A DNA stretch of 64,000 nt from Perkinsus olseni (GCA_013115125.1 JABANN010000018.1:1-64000); one strand, 5' to 3'; shown: positions 14,166 to 25,980, numbered from the stretch's first letter. The notes: a model not told the origin generated them from the sequence alone. Translations and numbers: made by a program.

Positions 14166-15725
14166 CAACAGCGAATCATCCCACTCGAGTCGGCATATCC
14201 CCTATCGAAAGTCCGCGCGTCCATGTGCCCTGCTCCCATGCCCTACTGCTGCTGCTGCTGCTGCTGCTGCACGCGGGACCTCATGCATTCCCAATCCCAC
14301 TGTACCCCAACCCTCCATTGGGGCTTGCGGACTCAGGTCCTGCCAGGGATGTGATTCGAAGGAAAGGCTAAAGCCCTTCGGGACAACTGTGTGCGCCGGA
14401 CGCTGTACGACCTCAACTAGGATGCTGCTCCTACCGCATCCCCTCCCTAGAAGCTACCCTAAACTCGATCCGGTCGATCCTAAACGCTACGAAGGAAAGC
14501 TCGATACCGTGTCACTCTGCAGCTACTCGGCAAAGCCGGAGATAGAGCTAGATCTGGTCGAAAAAAAGCAGGACAGAACTACACAACCTCGTCGTCAGCT
14601 GCGCAAAATAGGATGCCTCACACTGCGTTAGGAGGGATCTATCACCCAACGCTTCGATGCGGATGAAACCTTCTTTATTGCTGAGAACATCTTCATTGCT
14701 GTGCATGTTCATCGAAGCCATTTCCCGATTGATGCGGCCTGAAAACAGATTCCCTCACAGCCGTCAAGATATAACTGCTTTTCGTTAGAGCATTCCTCTT
14801 TCACCCTTAGTCAAGCGCAGGCTGCAAAGGGGGCAGCATCCGCGCTGGCACATTCGGGAGCAGCGAGGATGAAGACGGATGACCGCCAATGAACGAACGT
14901 GAGCGAATACTGATGAGCCCGCCACAGCACAACGCTTGTCACGCGAGTCTGGAGGACCCAAGGATGAGCTCCGCTTCGGGGGGCTGCTGAAGAGGACCTG
15001 ATACGCTAGTTGACAGGCTATATGGGTCAGCCCTTCACGCCACGAGGCTTCACACGCGGTCCAGGATATCGTCTTCCGCCAGTCACCTGGCCGACTCTGC
15101 TCAGTCTGTTTGGATGCTCTCAAGCATGCCACGCGTGGTGCTGCGCGGCCCCTCATAACAGCAGCATCGTCCTTGTGCTCTTGACGAGCTCACAACCAGA
15201 GAATCGACTACCAATCTCATCTATACAATCTACGTTCTAGCGTGACCCTAGTAGGGCACTGCACTCGCACTCGCCTTCTGTCCAACGCCCAGCCCCACCT
15301 TACTGCGCCTCTACCACGGTTTTGGTCATCGAGGGATTTTTACAACCGACACGTAGAGCGTTCGTACTTCCATAGCAATAGTACACCGGAACCCTCAAAC
15401 GCTAACCTCGGAGAGTGGCACACTGCAGGTCGTTCCGCCTCCCACCACTCTTAGTTCTTGCTGAGACCGATGGACAGCAGCCTCCCCCCTTCCCTAGCAT
15501 CAACAACGCAACTAGGGAGAAGAGTAAGACTAACCTCAATACGAGGGATTGTAGTAAAGATCGATGCTATTGTATGCAGATGGCCATGATGACCAGAGGA
15601 ACTTGCCGAGGAGGAACACATAGAAAGTACAAAGAAAAACCTCTACCTCCGAATCATCATCACCAAATACCCCCCCTACCGGGGAGGAGTGCCGCTGGGC
15701 GCTACACGAGACCAAGCGTCCGGGC
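14166..15725. other. Spacer between the two Cld-like genes
   Basis: About 1.5 kb. It contains a CTG run at 14246-14270, weak open frames on both strands (plus 14169-14631 with PKLDPVDPKRYEGKLD; minus 15156-14785), and from about 15480 the 3' flank that matches the flank of copy 1. Sequence just upstream of the two genes' start codons (14175 onward versus 16795 onward) is not similar. I do not support a gene here. Confidence 0.45.
14246..14270. repeat. (CTG)n microsatellite
   Basis: Eight tandem CTG triplets in the spacer between the two Cld-like genes. Confidence 0.9.
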
Positions 15726-16786
15726 CTAGTTGGAAGGAGCGTGGACGAACACACGTTGGCCCACGAAGAAGGGTCCAAAGGACTTCATAAAGAAGGACGA
15801 GTGAGCCGTCTTACGCATGTCCTCGACGATCTGAAGAGGGAACATTCTCAGCACTCAACAGCTACATGAGGCGCTACCTTGCTGAGGGGATAGAGATCCT
15901 TGTACATGAGCCCGATAACGAACTCGTTATCAGCAGCGTCGAGGCCATAGCAGTTCAGGCGGACGTCCCAAACACCAGCCTAAGAGAGAATAGAGTGAAG
16001 CGATGGATCGGTGGAGGCCTAGTAGCTCACCTTTGCCGAGTATGCTCGGCCAATGGCAGCGTGCTCGAGGAGCCTCCTGCACTGGTCCTCGGGCTTCTCC
16101 TTATAGAACTTGCCCTCCCTTCTCATAGGGTACCATACAGCGTACTCGGCACCCTTCATAGACACAGTACGGATAACCTTCCTGAGAAGGACATCTTCAA
16201 GATCGGCCTCGTGGCCACTCGAGTAGGTCTTGCCGAGCATGGTCCATCCCTGCCTGGGCTCCAGGACATCACCAATACCCTCCAGCTGGAGGAGAGGGTT
16301 CACTACGGTGGGGAAGTGCTTCGGGTCCTCGCTCCAAGTGAGGAGACCGATGGTCCTCGGGCTGCTGACGTCGTCGTAGATGACACTGGGGATGTTCCTC
16401 CTGACCAACTCGAGCTCGAGCTTCTCGCGGGCCTGGGGCAACTTGGCCGCGTTGATGCAGTCCAGGACATACAGCTGGCAGAAGAGCCGCTTCTCCATAG
16501 TCTGTCCGTTGGCTCCTTTCTCGTACAGCACAGGTCCGTCAAACACCGGCATTTTAAAGTGGGCCGATTCGGACTGTCCGCCCGCCCTGGTGAGGAGGGC
16601 TGGTGCGAGGCGACGGAGAGAGCGAGGTAGAGTTATCTCTTGTTGACGATGTCTGTACATGAGGAACCCGGCACTGAGGGCAGCGGCGACCGAGCCAGCG
16701 ATAGCGAGGGGCGCTACAGGGAGGTTGGAGGTAGCTGAAGGGGTGCTGGAGGCAGAGGACATATTCAGGAGAAGTGGGACTAACAT
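15726..16786 (-). CDS. Chlorite dismutase/coproheme decarboxylase superfamily protein, copy 2
   Basis: Tandem paralogue of the gene at 13104-14165 with the same three-exon structure: 16786-16031, 15979-15878 (102 bases, as in copy 1) and 15830-15726. It has the same membrane segment and family motifs: HEADLEDVLLRKVIR, AVWYPMRREGKFYKEKPE, LLEHAAIGRAYSAK (candidate haem His), RLNCYGLDAADNEFVIGL and SFGPFFVGQRVF. It is one codon longer at the end of exon 1. The first 558 bases of exon 1 are almost identical to copy 1, while the rest of the gene is clearly diverged (for example MYKDLYPLSK against IHKDLYPLSK, and KTAHSSFF against KTEHTSLF). Function is as uncertain as for copy 1. Confidence 0.86.
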
Positions 16787-17357
16787 CAACAGCAAATCAC
16801 CCCGGTACCCCTATTTGCAACATGCACCTGGACAGATCCAATCTTGTGTTCTCCTGCCCGCCTTCCAGCGTCCCAACAGCACCTCACCCCCGCAAGGCAG
16901 CCGAGGTATGCTCAGGAAGTGAATGTGAGAGAGGCCTGAGGCAGTCCTCCTCGACAGGTCGACGAGTAGGCCGCTCGTGCCTTTAACGGGTACAAAGCAG
17001 AAGGAGCTCGTATAACAAACCACTGTGAACACTGATGGTGATGAAGGCCGCCGGTTTGACGTCGGGAGATCCCAGCTATGACCGACACAGGAGAAATCAT
17101 TTTCCTACAGAGAAATGCCTATCCTCTGGATAGAACCCACAACCTTTCTACCCAGCGCGTCGTCTTCCAGTATTTCTTGCATTACGTGCATTGAGGTGGT
17201 ATCGTTTGCGATCACTCTTTCGTCGTACTGACTAATTTCCTATGCGTTGTAATGCGAGTCTAGCTAGCAGCCCTGTGAAGGCATCATAGTATAAACTTCC
17301 TATTGGACGTACTGGAAGTATCTGTTCCCGGTGTCACTCCCACTCGTAGCGATTTGT
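16787..17357. other. Intergenic, divergent promoter region
   Basis: About 570 bases between the minus-strand Cld-like copy 2 and the plus-strand basic protein. No coding frame, repeat or RNA gene I can support. Confidence 0.45.
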
Positions 17358-18762
17358 ATGTCTCCTCCCCCAACACTCCCCCTATTCCCCACTCTCGAGC
17401 TAAGATTCTCCGATGATCCGGACAGCGTAGAACCTGAGGTGCCAATAGAAGCGCCAGCCTTGGCGCTATCAACTCAATTCATCTTCGGCCCTGCCCCTCC
17501 GGCCACTACTACCACTACTAAGACTCCTCCCAAGACCACTAAGCGGCAGAGGGCCGCAGCCCTGAGGAGGAAGAAAGCGGCAGCCGCTCTGAGGGAAAAG
17601 AAGGCCGATGCTGCTGCTCGTGAGCGGGACCCCAACTATCATCCATTAAATTTGAAGAAAGACTACCATCTAATTCTGAATCCACCGCGGATCGACCCCA
17701 AGATTCCCGCCACTCCTAAGCCCTCTGATGACCGCGAGCCTCCATCGGGGGCTGAGCGGAAGCGTAGTAGAGAGAAGAGCAGGTCTGCATCGAAGAGACC
17801 GTCTTCGGATATTGCCGAGGACAGTGGAAGCAGTGAGAGGCCCCTCAAGAGCGATGATGAGAGCTACACCCCGTCCGGGAAGGGCAACAAGAAGAAGAAG
17901 GTAATAACATGGGGATGGTCCAAGCATGGTGGGAGAATGGGCATCCAGCGAGTTCCAAAAGGCCGCGAAGTTCATGAACGGCGATCGTCACTTGCCATGA
18001 ACGGCCATGGGGTGCTTTGTCTGGCCATACTTGAGAATTTCAAGTCTGGCCAGACGAAGCCCTCCCCCAGAAATACTAAAAGTTCAAGTTGAAATACCCT
18101 CATCTTCTGTTCTCTTTCTATCAGTCCTGCACTGAGCTACACGCACGAAGACTTCAACTCGGAGAAGATTCGTCTGGCGGGACTATCACCAGCAGCCGGG
18201 GAACTGACGATGAGCCACAACTCATCAGAGGGTTGCTGTCCGACTCCCCCCTATCCTCTCACCCTGTGAGCACCGACCGGTTCACCTCCCTGAGCAAACC
18301 GCGGGGTTCCGTCCAAGAGAGGCCCTGCCGTCGAGGGAACGTGCAGAGCATGTACACTCCCTTAAAGGAGTTCCTTTACAAGGGCCATGGCGAGGACAGC
18401 ACCAGTAGACGGAAGGGATACAGTCGAGAGGCGCAGCATGTTGAAGAGGAGGAAAAGAAGGTAGTCCCGGTGGCTAGTAGTGGTTACAGTCTTGGCCGCA
18501 GATAAGTGCCCTGCGCAGTCAACTAGAGAGCCGAATGCGAGCCCTAGAGTCTTATGTAGCAACTGCCTCCCAGGCAGCCGGCGACTTCCAGACCTACGAT
18601 ACTATCTGTACTGAGGACGCCGAGTCGAAGAAGAAGAAGGGCCGCCAACGTGCATCCCGGGTTGTTCCGACTGGAGGGGGGAAACCCGTCAAGGGCAGCG
18701 CAGAGGGTGATGCAGTGCGGCCAGTCAATAAACGGAAGCGTCAGCGGCGCATTGGCCACTAA
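17358..18762 (+). CDS. Basic, low-complexity nuclear-like protein
   Basis: Starts at the ATG at 17358 (MSPPPTLPLFPTLELRFSDD). Residues about 45-90 are a Lys/Arg/Ala-rich helix (KRQRAAALRRKKAAAALREK). Further basic clusters (ERKRSREKSRSASKRPSSD, GKGNKKKK) end at a donor near 17900. The second exon (about 18127-18459) ends in VEEEEKK. After a 43-base intron a helix ISALRSQLESRMRALESYVA begins near 18503. The protein ends with KRKRQRRIGH at 18762. Several stretches look like nuclear localisation signals. Charged helix plus coiled coil suggests a nucleolar or chromatin-linked role, but no domain is recognised. Confidence 0.6.
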
Positions 18763-18932
18763 GTGGCAGTCCATCACTACGTTGAAGCTTCAGTCCTGTT
18801 TATAACAGTAATTGAGAGCAAAGCCCATGCCCTAATGTGATGGTGTTGTGATACTAACCCCATTCCACCTAGTGTTGTAGTTGAAGTAGTCAGACGGGTG
18901 GTAGATGGTGCTCACTCAGTGTGAGAGCTCCC

Positions 18933-21180
18933 ATGGCCCTACGACGAGTAATAAAGGACATCAAGCAGCTCTCCATTGTCAGTGCTGCTAGCACGGCAGC
19001 GACCTCGCAGCAGCAAATCACCTCCAAGTGGACTGCGGTGATCACGTCCTTCGTGGGAGAATTAAATGGCCGCGCCCCGCTCGAGGGAGGGCCTGGCGTG
19101 ACGCCCATGAGTGTATCCCGAGCCCTGCAAGATGTAGCTAGATTTGCCCCACAAACTGGTCGCCCTCTGGTCTCGGCGATGCTCCCTCATCTCTTGGCCG
19201 AGCGTGAGCAGAAGCTGCTCCCCACCCTGGCTGAGTTCGGTCCTATCGAGCTCGCCTACATGTCAAACAGCATTGCCAATATCATCACTGCATCTTCCGC
19301 AGGGCCCGACTCCGAGGAGTTGCTGAGACGCTTCGGCGAGCAAGTAGGGGAGTATTTCTCCAAGCCCGGGCGGCTGGAAGCTGTGCCGATCTACGCTATG
19401 GTCACCCTCACTAACGCCCTCAACAGGCTGGGTTATGATGGAGCATCTCGGCGGCGAGCCGGGGATCTCTATGCACGGTTCGACCGGCTCTGTTGCGACA
19501 GAGTGGAGTCTATGAACGCCAGTGATATAGCAGTGGCCTTGCAGTCATTTCACAACGGCGGCTGTCGGCATGCTAAGCCCTCCCACGAACTCCTGGGGAA
19601 GGCCGCCCACCGTTTGAAGGGAGAACTTCGGCATCAGGTGGGAAGCTCTCCTCTTTGCATCATATCATGGTCAACCTAAGATACCTTCTAAAAGCCTAGC
19701 GCAATTGTTGAACATATTCGTCACCTTTGGCTACAAGCAAGACCGTGAGTTGCTCCTTCTTTTCTTCGACAGTGTCATGTCTACGCCCGTCGAGGAGCTG
19801 GAGGTGGGTCGTGCCAGGCGAGAAGACCGTCGTGTAGATCCGGAATGATCAGATCTTCTGTGCACCGCTCGCCCTCAACTCCCTCTCCAAGTGCTCTCAT
19901 GTCATCAATGAAGGGGCAAAGGCCGGCATATCACCCACAACGACGATTGTATTTAACTTGGCCACCAAGTACGATGGCCTTCTGGGGCTGCTGATAGCGA
20001 GGGGTTGTTAGGCATATCCTGCCGCGGCTGAACGAGCTGGGGCCCTGTCAAGTCGCCAATGTGGTGAATGCTCTGGGCAGCTTGAAAGTGTTGGACTATC
20101 GCCTTCTCAAGGGCGTGTCCCATCTCATTGTCAATAGTGATGGGGGACACACTGTGCCGTTAGACAGCTTCTCCTTCCAAGAGCTCAGCAACATCTCTCA
20201 CGGGTTTGCAAAGATTGCGTAAGTGGGAGTAGTGATAGAAAACCGGGTGACTCGAGCCCGACTCAACGACTACTGGGGACGATGGTTTGTACAACTAATC
20301 CGTACTGACTTCGTACGTTCGTGTAATGCTAGTGTCCGAGAATGTCTCGCGGTGAGTCTAAACGGTAATATATACCGGGAGGTGGTAGTCTATCGATCCA
20401 TGACGTGATAGGGGCCTTGGAGGCAACAGATCTCGTGAGAGCAGCTGAGTGGGCTGCGTGCCTTGCAGAATCAGCCTATATGCCGATTGCATTAGGGTCT
20501 TTACTCCTTAGGTACGGCAGTAGTAACCTCTATCACGCCTTATTCGATGAGGCCAGTCGCCGGCAGAAGCGGTTCGACGCGCAAGGGGTGTCCATGTTCC
20601 TCGACTCAGTTAGGCGAGTCGCCAATCGGTGGTATAATGGAATGCTCAGAGACCCCAACCGTCCGGGGCCTCAACCAGGTACGCTGACGGCCCAGCGGGT
20701 GCAGCAGCAGGGGCGTGCCCGCTTTCAGGTCTGCGGTACATTCCCTATGCACTGATGGAGGCCATCAGCAAGTTGGTCACGTCGTGCGAGGCCTGGTCTG
20801 TTGAGCGCTTGACAGCAGAGCGTGGCGGGGGCATAGGCGTTCAGTCGTCCACCCAGATCCTTCTCTGCCTTGTCGAGCTGGGACGAGGCAGCCGATCCTC
20901 GACGTCTCCGCTAGCGAAGTGCTTCGGCCTCGACTCCGATAAGGGTGAGCGGGGTGGGTGTGCGCTGCCAATACATGCCCGGCAGATTCTCAACCCCCTT
21001 CGGAAGGGCCGTCGGTATGCCACTTGTTGCTGGCATCGTTGAAAGGCAACTCCGAGCGGCTGACCAAGGAACAAGCCCGGCATGTAGCGCATGCATCGCG
21101 GCGGTACAAGGCTTGTGATACGGACGAGTATCAAGCGCTCCCGCAGGAGGTAAATTGGCTCGGTCGTGGCCTGATGTAGA
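18933..21180 (+). CDS. Alpha-helical repeat protein, probably organellar (FAST/RAP-like style)
   Basis: Starts at the ATG at 18933 (MALRRVIKDIKQLSIVSAAS), a basic amphipathic start typical of mitochondrial import. The first exon to about 19637 is a run of helical hairpins (PTLAEFGPIELAYMSNSIAN, VTLTNALNRLGYDG, MNASDIAVALQSFHNGG). Later exons carry ILPRLNELGPCQVANVVNAL, FSFQELSNISHGFAKIA, a block at 20405-20740, and helices to about 21180 (RLTKEQARHVAHASRRYKA). The repeated pattern of about 35 residues with L..A.A.L resembles FASTK/octotricopeptide solenoids, which bind organellar RNA in other eukaryotes. No RAP domain is seen at the end, and the last exon is uncertain. Confidence 0.6.
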
Positions 21181-21489
21181 ACCTGAGTGGCTCGGTAGGT
21201 TCTGCGGTGGGCAGAGGATCTACAACGTGAATTCCCGGCTGGGGCGAGGAGTGGGCGGGTTGCTGTGGCGTCCTCAGAGTGACCCGAGCTTGTGTGGATA
21301 CATGTTTCTGCATTCCCTGTTTCTTAATGCAACCAGTGTGTTCTTTTTCGTAATCAGCGCGCGAGAGAGACGCCAAGTAGTGTGTCGTGGTATGAGAGGT
21401 AGCCTTCGCTGGAGGCATCATGCTGAGAGTATGCTGTTGGGCCCTCTGCCGCCCTCGCTATACCCGAACTCCTTTCAGCTGGAATACTA

Positions 21490-22490
21490 GAAGATTCCCT
21501 ACTAATTATGTCGATGACTAAGACAATCCATGTCCTGAATCACAGCTCTGCATGCCTCATCGTTACATCCGCTCGAGTCCGGCTGAATTCTACGGTCGCC
21601 TCTGGAGAAACCTCGCCACTGTACTCGTAGGTAGAGGGTACGAGGTTCCCCCATTCTAGGGTATAGTCGGAGCATCCCACTGTGGGATTCCCACATCATT
21701 GTCCATCGGTTTTCCGCAATCCTAAGGGACGTTTCAGGATACCACACAAATCATCATGCTACGTGATCATCGCTCCGTCGACACTGGTAGCCGCCGGACC
21801 ATCTCTGGTCGTAGTCGTCCCCCATTCTGATGAGACCTCACTAATGTCGTTTGAATACTGTAGTGTAACTCTCCCTCGAGCTCCCTAGAGCATAAGCGTT
21901 GAAGTTGTCACTACCGGGGAAAAGGACCAACAGCCAAGAAATGTGGCAGTCAGAGGCAAACGATAGTGAAGGCAGTATTCCCGCCGGGGAAAAGGACCGT
22001 ACAGTCACACGATGGCTGTCGGAGGCAAACGGAGGGATTCATCATGCTCATTCTATGGTATGTGACATCTGTTCGTTAGAGTGCCGTAAGAAGAAGGCTC
22101 ACGATCAGCCTGTGATCCGAGGCGCATGCGTGCAGCTTGATCGATCAGCGCGTAGCTTTTTCCTTGAGAAGACAACTCGCGCAGTCGGCGCAGGTTTGCG
22201 GATGGCGAAGGCGAGGACGACCGGCCCGAAGTGAGAACGCTGATTCCAACCCCACCCTGCTCGCTTTAGGGAAGCACTAGAGCCATGCCTCCACAACCCC
22301 GGGCTCGGAACCTACGCTCTCTGAGATCAGGGAGTCATTCCAGCAGTCTCCGTGGCCGCGAGGGGATAACCCAGCAGAGGTTCCTGGACATTGTAACAAC
22401 ACAACCTGTTATGAAGGGAGAGAAACGCTCACGGTGAATGACACACATCGGACGTTGGGCCGAAAACTAGCATGGAAAGATAACGATAGC
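21490..22490. other. Intergenic, no gene recognised
   Basis: About 1 kb with only short open frames. A minus-strand frame at 21747-21502 has no family resemblance. A tandem duplication lies at about 21915-22035. Confidence 0.4.
21915..22035. repeat. Imperfect two-copy tandem repeat, about 67-bp step
   Basis: CCGGGGAAAAGGACC followed by a CAG/CA stretch and GTC(A/G)GAGGCAAACG appears first at about 21915 and again at about 21982. The two copies differ in the middle. Confidence 0.7.
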
Positions 22491-23520
22491 TCAGGCGCCG
22501 ACCCTAGCGGACGCGTCTGGGCAGGGAATCACTTCCGCGAGGTAGATGGATGTCCTCTTGCCTTGCGATCCTACAACAAGAAGGGGTGTGGTACTCTAGG
22601 GCAGGCAGGAGCTCTACCGTCTTGGTTGGGAGGCTGTGAGTCAGCCCCGGCGCCTGCTTCGAGGTCATTGACTTCGGGAGCCGTGGGCGCAGATGCGAAT
22701 GTTTTCCGCTTCAGCCGAGCTATCATTTCAATCTGGCACGGAGCCATCCGCGCCTGACCTGGTCGATCTTTCAACCTACTTCATCACGGCAAATAGGACA
22801 CTTCCCTTCATGCTTGCGAACGACGTCCTCACAGCACGCCTCGCAAAGTCCCGAGTGTCCGCAAGGCAGGAGGACTATGTCGCAGGTTGTCTGGGAGAGC
22901 ATGATCATCGTAGCAGTATTAGCGTTCCTCCTCTTGGACCTACCTCACCCTCAAGGCAAATGATACACTCCCCGGGCACCGACAGTCTACACCGTCCAGG
23001 ATTGCCGCCCCCGCCGGGAGGGAGTCCGGTACCGTCGTGGGATACAATGGACTTTCGTAGTTTGTAGAAGTTAGTGTTAACCTGCTAGGGCTGTCCCAGG
23101 CGGAGATGAACCCGAGGATGGCTGCTCACCTTAGTCAGCCTCACTTCCTTCGAATCGACTTGGCGAAGTTCCTCAAGTCGCTTGGCGACTCTCTCCTACG
23201 GTGACACTCACAGTAAGGTAATAGCCTTCCCACTGATACTCACCTCCCGTGCTTGGTCCTCCCGCTCGGCAGCGGGTCGGCTGTAGAGGCATCTCGCACA
23301 CACCCAGTCCGACAGGGTCTCCGGTTGTACGGCGTTGACAGACAAACGCTGAGGCAGAGCAGTCGACTAGCTGTTAAGGGTGAGGTTAGCCACTCACATA
23401 ATCCCGTCGGCACAGAGCGCATGTGTATACCTGTCGAGTGGGCGTATTCTTTTTGCCGACCAGTAGACCTGCCATACCATAACATCACCTACGCGGAACG
23501 ACAGGTAGCCCCCTACCGAC
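22491..23520 (-). CDS. RING-finger (C3HC4) protein, putative E3 ubiquitin ligase
   Basis: Minus-strand exons, from the N-terminal side: about 23520-23410 (VGDVMVWQVYWSAKRIRPLD), about 23370-23250 (LSDWVCARCLYSRPAAERED, a CxxC pair), about 23210-23135 (ERVAKRLEELRQVDSKEVRL), an exon with ECIICLEGE ending at about 22952, then after a GT-AG intron TTCDIVLLPCGHSGLCEACC and GKCPICRDE, then from 22732 IEMIARLKRKTFASAPTAPE, and a last exon ending at 22491. The ring cysteines and histidine are C-x2-C, then C-x-H-x4-C-x2-C, then CPIC, a complete RING-HC. RING proteins pass ubiquitin from an E2 to a substrate; the tandem Ubc13-type E2 genes lie 3.5 kb away on the other strand, which proves nothing. The 5' exons are not fully joined. 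Confidence 0.72.
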
Positions 23521-23820
23521 AAGAATACAAATTAGTGGTAGTACTAGGAGAAGCAACAACAGCCAGAACATGCTGGTGCTGCCACCCTCCTCGGCGTCCG
23601 AGTCCGCACCCCGATCGAGTTCTGAAGTATTCGCAAGTACGAGCTGCGATCTGTATGATCCAGATGCTACCTTGCAAAATCCGCGAGATCCCCAGAGTTC
23701 CCTTTAGGTGGGGAATGGACATCGAAGTGAAAGTAGCTACTGAGCGACAGCACTTGTTCTGCCATCGAACACTGCCCCCTAGCCCTCCTCGGTTCGGTAG
23801 AAGCTTCAGAAGCCTCAGAA

Positions 23821-24126
23821 ATGGATGTCATTCAACCCTACTTCGACCCTCAGTGTGAGCTAGTTCGCAAAAACATGTTGAAGCACCCTCCGAGGGTGCA
23901 CACGATCCCTGGCCGACCAACGACTTCCCGAAGGCGAGAGATGTTCTCCCACAAAGAGAGAATTCCGTTCGATATGAAGGCTCCCGACGGAGGGCAGCTG
24001 TTCAGATCTCAGACCCACAAACACGAACAGGTGGATGAGTGGTACCAACCGCCAAAGACGACTGCTGAAGGACTCTGCGGCCGTCCACACGAATTTCCAG
24101 CGGACTTTTATCCTCCCCTTAATTGA
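23821..24126 (+). CDS. Small hypothetical protein, 101 aa
   Basis: An intact ATG-to-TGA frame, MDVIQPYFDPQCELVRKNML to HEFPADFYPPLN. It is polar, Pro- and His-rich, with motifs such as RRREMFSHKERIPFD and EQVDEWYQPPKTT, and has no signal peptide or membrane segment. The style recalls short cilium-associated proteins of protists, but I recognise no family. It lies head to head with the RING gene. Confidence 0.5.
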   Translation: MDVIQPYFDPQCELVRKNMLKHPPRVHTIPGRPTTSRRREMFSHKERIPFDMKAPDGGQLFRSQTHKHEQVDEWYQPPKTTAEGLCGRPHEFPADFYPPLN

Positions 24127-24192
24127 CATCTCCTCTGAAAAGCGCAACCCCTTGTAATGCAGTAACAAACGTATAGAAACGTACAGCTAGTG

Positions 24193-24730
24193 TCAACGTG
24201 ATGGTGAGGGGGAAGCAGCTGGGCTCTGGGCGACCCCGTTCGGGCGCTGGGGGCTCGGGGCTGACGGAGGAGGCCGAGGCCTAGACTGGACCACGGAAAA
24301 GCCGAAGTCCTTTATGAACTCACAATCGGTCTGAGGGGCGTGGCGCTCAATAAGGCGTTCAAGTTCAGCGACCAGCTTACCGCTCTCGGGAGGGGCGGGT
24401 TGACCAGATGTATCGGCTTCAGCCCAGCGTCAATCACCGGCTCTAATGCTGCGGCCGGAAGGGCACTCCGACCGGCTGATGCTCCCGCCTCCTGAGAGGT
24501 GGGGCATGACGGGATGGTCTGTAGTGTATCCCTCACCTGTTCTCTGAGTAGAACTGATGCCGAGCCTGGCAGAATCATTTGGGAAGCATCCTTGGCCAGT
24601 TCTATGAAGTTGTAGGCGTACAAGGCAAGGAGACGCTCTCTGGCAGATGGTTCGTCGGATCCTCTGTCGTGAATTGCTCGCATGCATGAGTGGACCTGAG
24701 ATATCGAACCACTCCGAAAAACAGCTGCCA
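24193..24730 (-). CDS. Hypothetical protein, C-terminal exons
   Basis: Three exons joined by small in-phase GT-AG introns (45 and 50 bases): 24695 region (HSCMRAIHDRGSDEPSARER, LLALYAYNFIELAKDASQM) to LLREQ, then EAGASAGRSALPAAALEPVI to PPLPRA, then TDCEFIKDFGFSVVQSRPRP and a Pro/Ser-rich end at 24193. The first exon is strongly helical. Upstream exons may include a basic stretch near 24880-24780, which I could not join. No family recognised. Confidence 0.5.
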
Positions 24731-24904
24731 GAAGGCTTGTCAAGCGGGCACTAGACGAGAACCAGCGAACAGAAAGACCAGTCTAAGGAGACTTCGAAAA
24801 AGGCTAGTGTTGTTGGAAGAAGACCTCAAGGGGCTCAACGCCGCTCCCCGTAAGACGGAACGGGGCGGGAGGAGGGCAACACACGTCGGAGCATCCTAGA
24901 TGCA

Positions 24905-25798
24905 TCCGTAGAAACCTACCTGGATTTCCAAGTCGATTTGGCCGGCAGGTCCTGCCTCACTGAGCATCTCACTGAGGAAGTCCTGGACACTCTCTTCGCA
25001 ATACTCTGGCTCCGAAACCCCTCCAGCCGGCTGGTCACCCCCAGAGGACCGCTCCACGATCAGCAACCAGAGCGGCGCCATCTTACGCCGTATGCCGAGG
25101 GCGAGCTGAGTGATAATGCCACGTCCAGGAGCCGCCGTAACTTACACCAATTCAACCGCCATTGTCAGTGGACCTCTAGCGGCATCACGTCCGACTTTCA
25201 AAAATGTTAATTTTACCGTGGTTCAATTTCGCCTACGAATCACATTCTAGGTTTTGAACCCAATCTTGTGATTTGCTGACAGTTTTCATTCCAGTTTGTG
25301 GAACTCGATAAGATACTCCATTATCGACACAGTACCGAGTTCGCTGGTGGGATATGCGTCACTGACGCACAGTCCCCCACTACCATCAATCCTAGGGCGA
25401 GGATCTCAAAGCGATAATATGTTTTCACAACCCTTCAGTATTACATCGCTAGCAAGTACGATCCGAAAGGCCCCTCCTCTGGCCGAGTATTCCTTCCCTC
25501 GTAGAATGCTAGGATGGCGACCTCGCTGCTGCCACAGCCTCGTGTGCTTCAATGTCGTGAGTAGAAGCTCGGGACCGTCGAAAACAAAAGACTCCTCCCT
25601 CACCGTCCACGGGAGTTCGTGGATTTGCTGAGGTGGACAGCCTGGGTAGGTTATGCGCCACGGGGTGGCTTGCTCGCGCATCAAGAAAACTCGGCCTGGG
25701 GCCTCGCCAGGCAGACGTATGGCGCTGAACTCGGGGGTGAGAGAACCTTCGAGGAGCTCATCTGAAAAATTCCGGTCCGAGTAGCGAAGCGTGATCAA
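24905..25798 (-). CDS. Hypothetical protein, weak resemblance to Mediator subunit 18
   Basis: Two coding blocks: 25798-25475 (TLRYSDRNFSDELLEGSLTP, ATPWRITYPGCPPQQIHELP, LRGKEYSARGGAFRI) and 25081-24918 (APLWLLIVERSSGGD, CEESVQDFLSEMLSEAGPAG). The order of a PWxxxYxG strand, a helix with RGxxYxxxGGxFxI, then a beta strand followed by a VQDFL helix loosely recalls MED18/SRB5. This is a pattern guess, not an identification. The intron between the blocks is long, and the start is not found. Confidence 0.35.
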
Positions 25799-25980
25799 AT
25801 AGGCCGACGGTCGCTTCTCAAGCCCAGGCGGATAAGCAAGGAGCGCAAGTAGTCAGTCTTTTTACTAAACCTACGAAACACGCAAACTCCTAAATGTGGT
25901 ACTACATTCGTTCCGCCGGTGGAACTGTTGGGTTTCAGCAATATTACTAGGAGGTTCCGGTTACCAGTAACCCTTCAACG

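Noticed and set aside
23253-23858. Plus-strand 201-codon open frame
   Set aside because: It overlaps minus-strand exons of the RING gene and the start of the 101-residue protein, and has no family resemblance.
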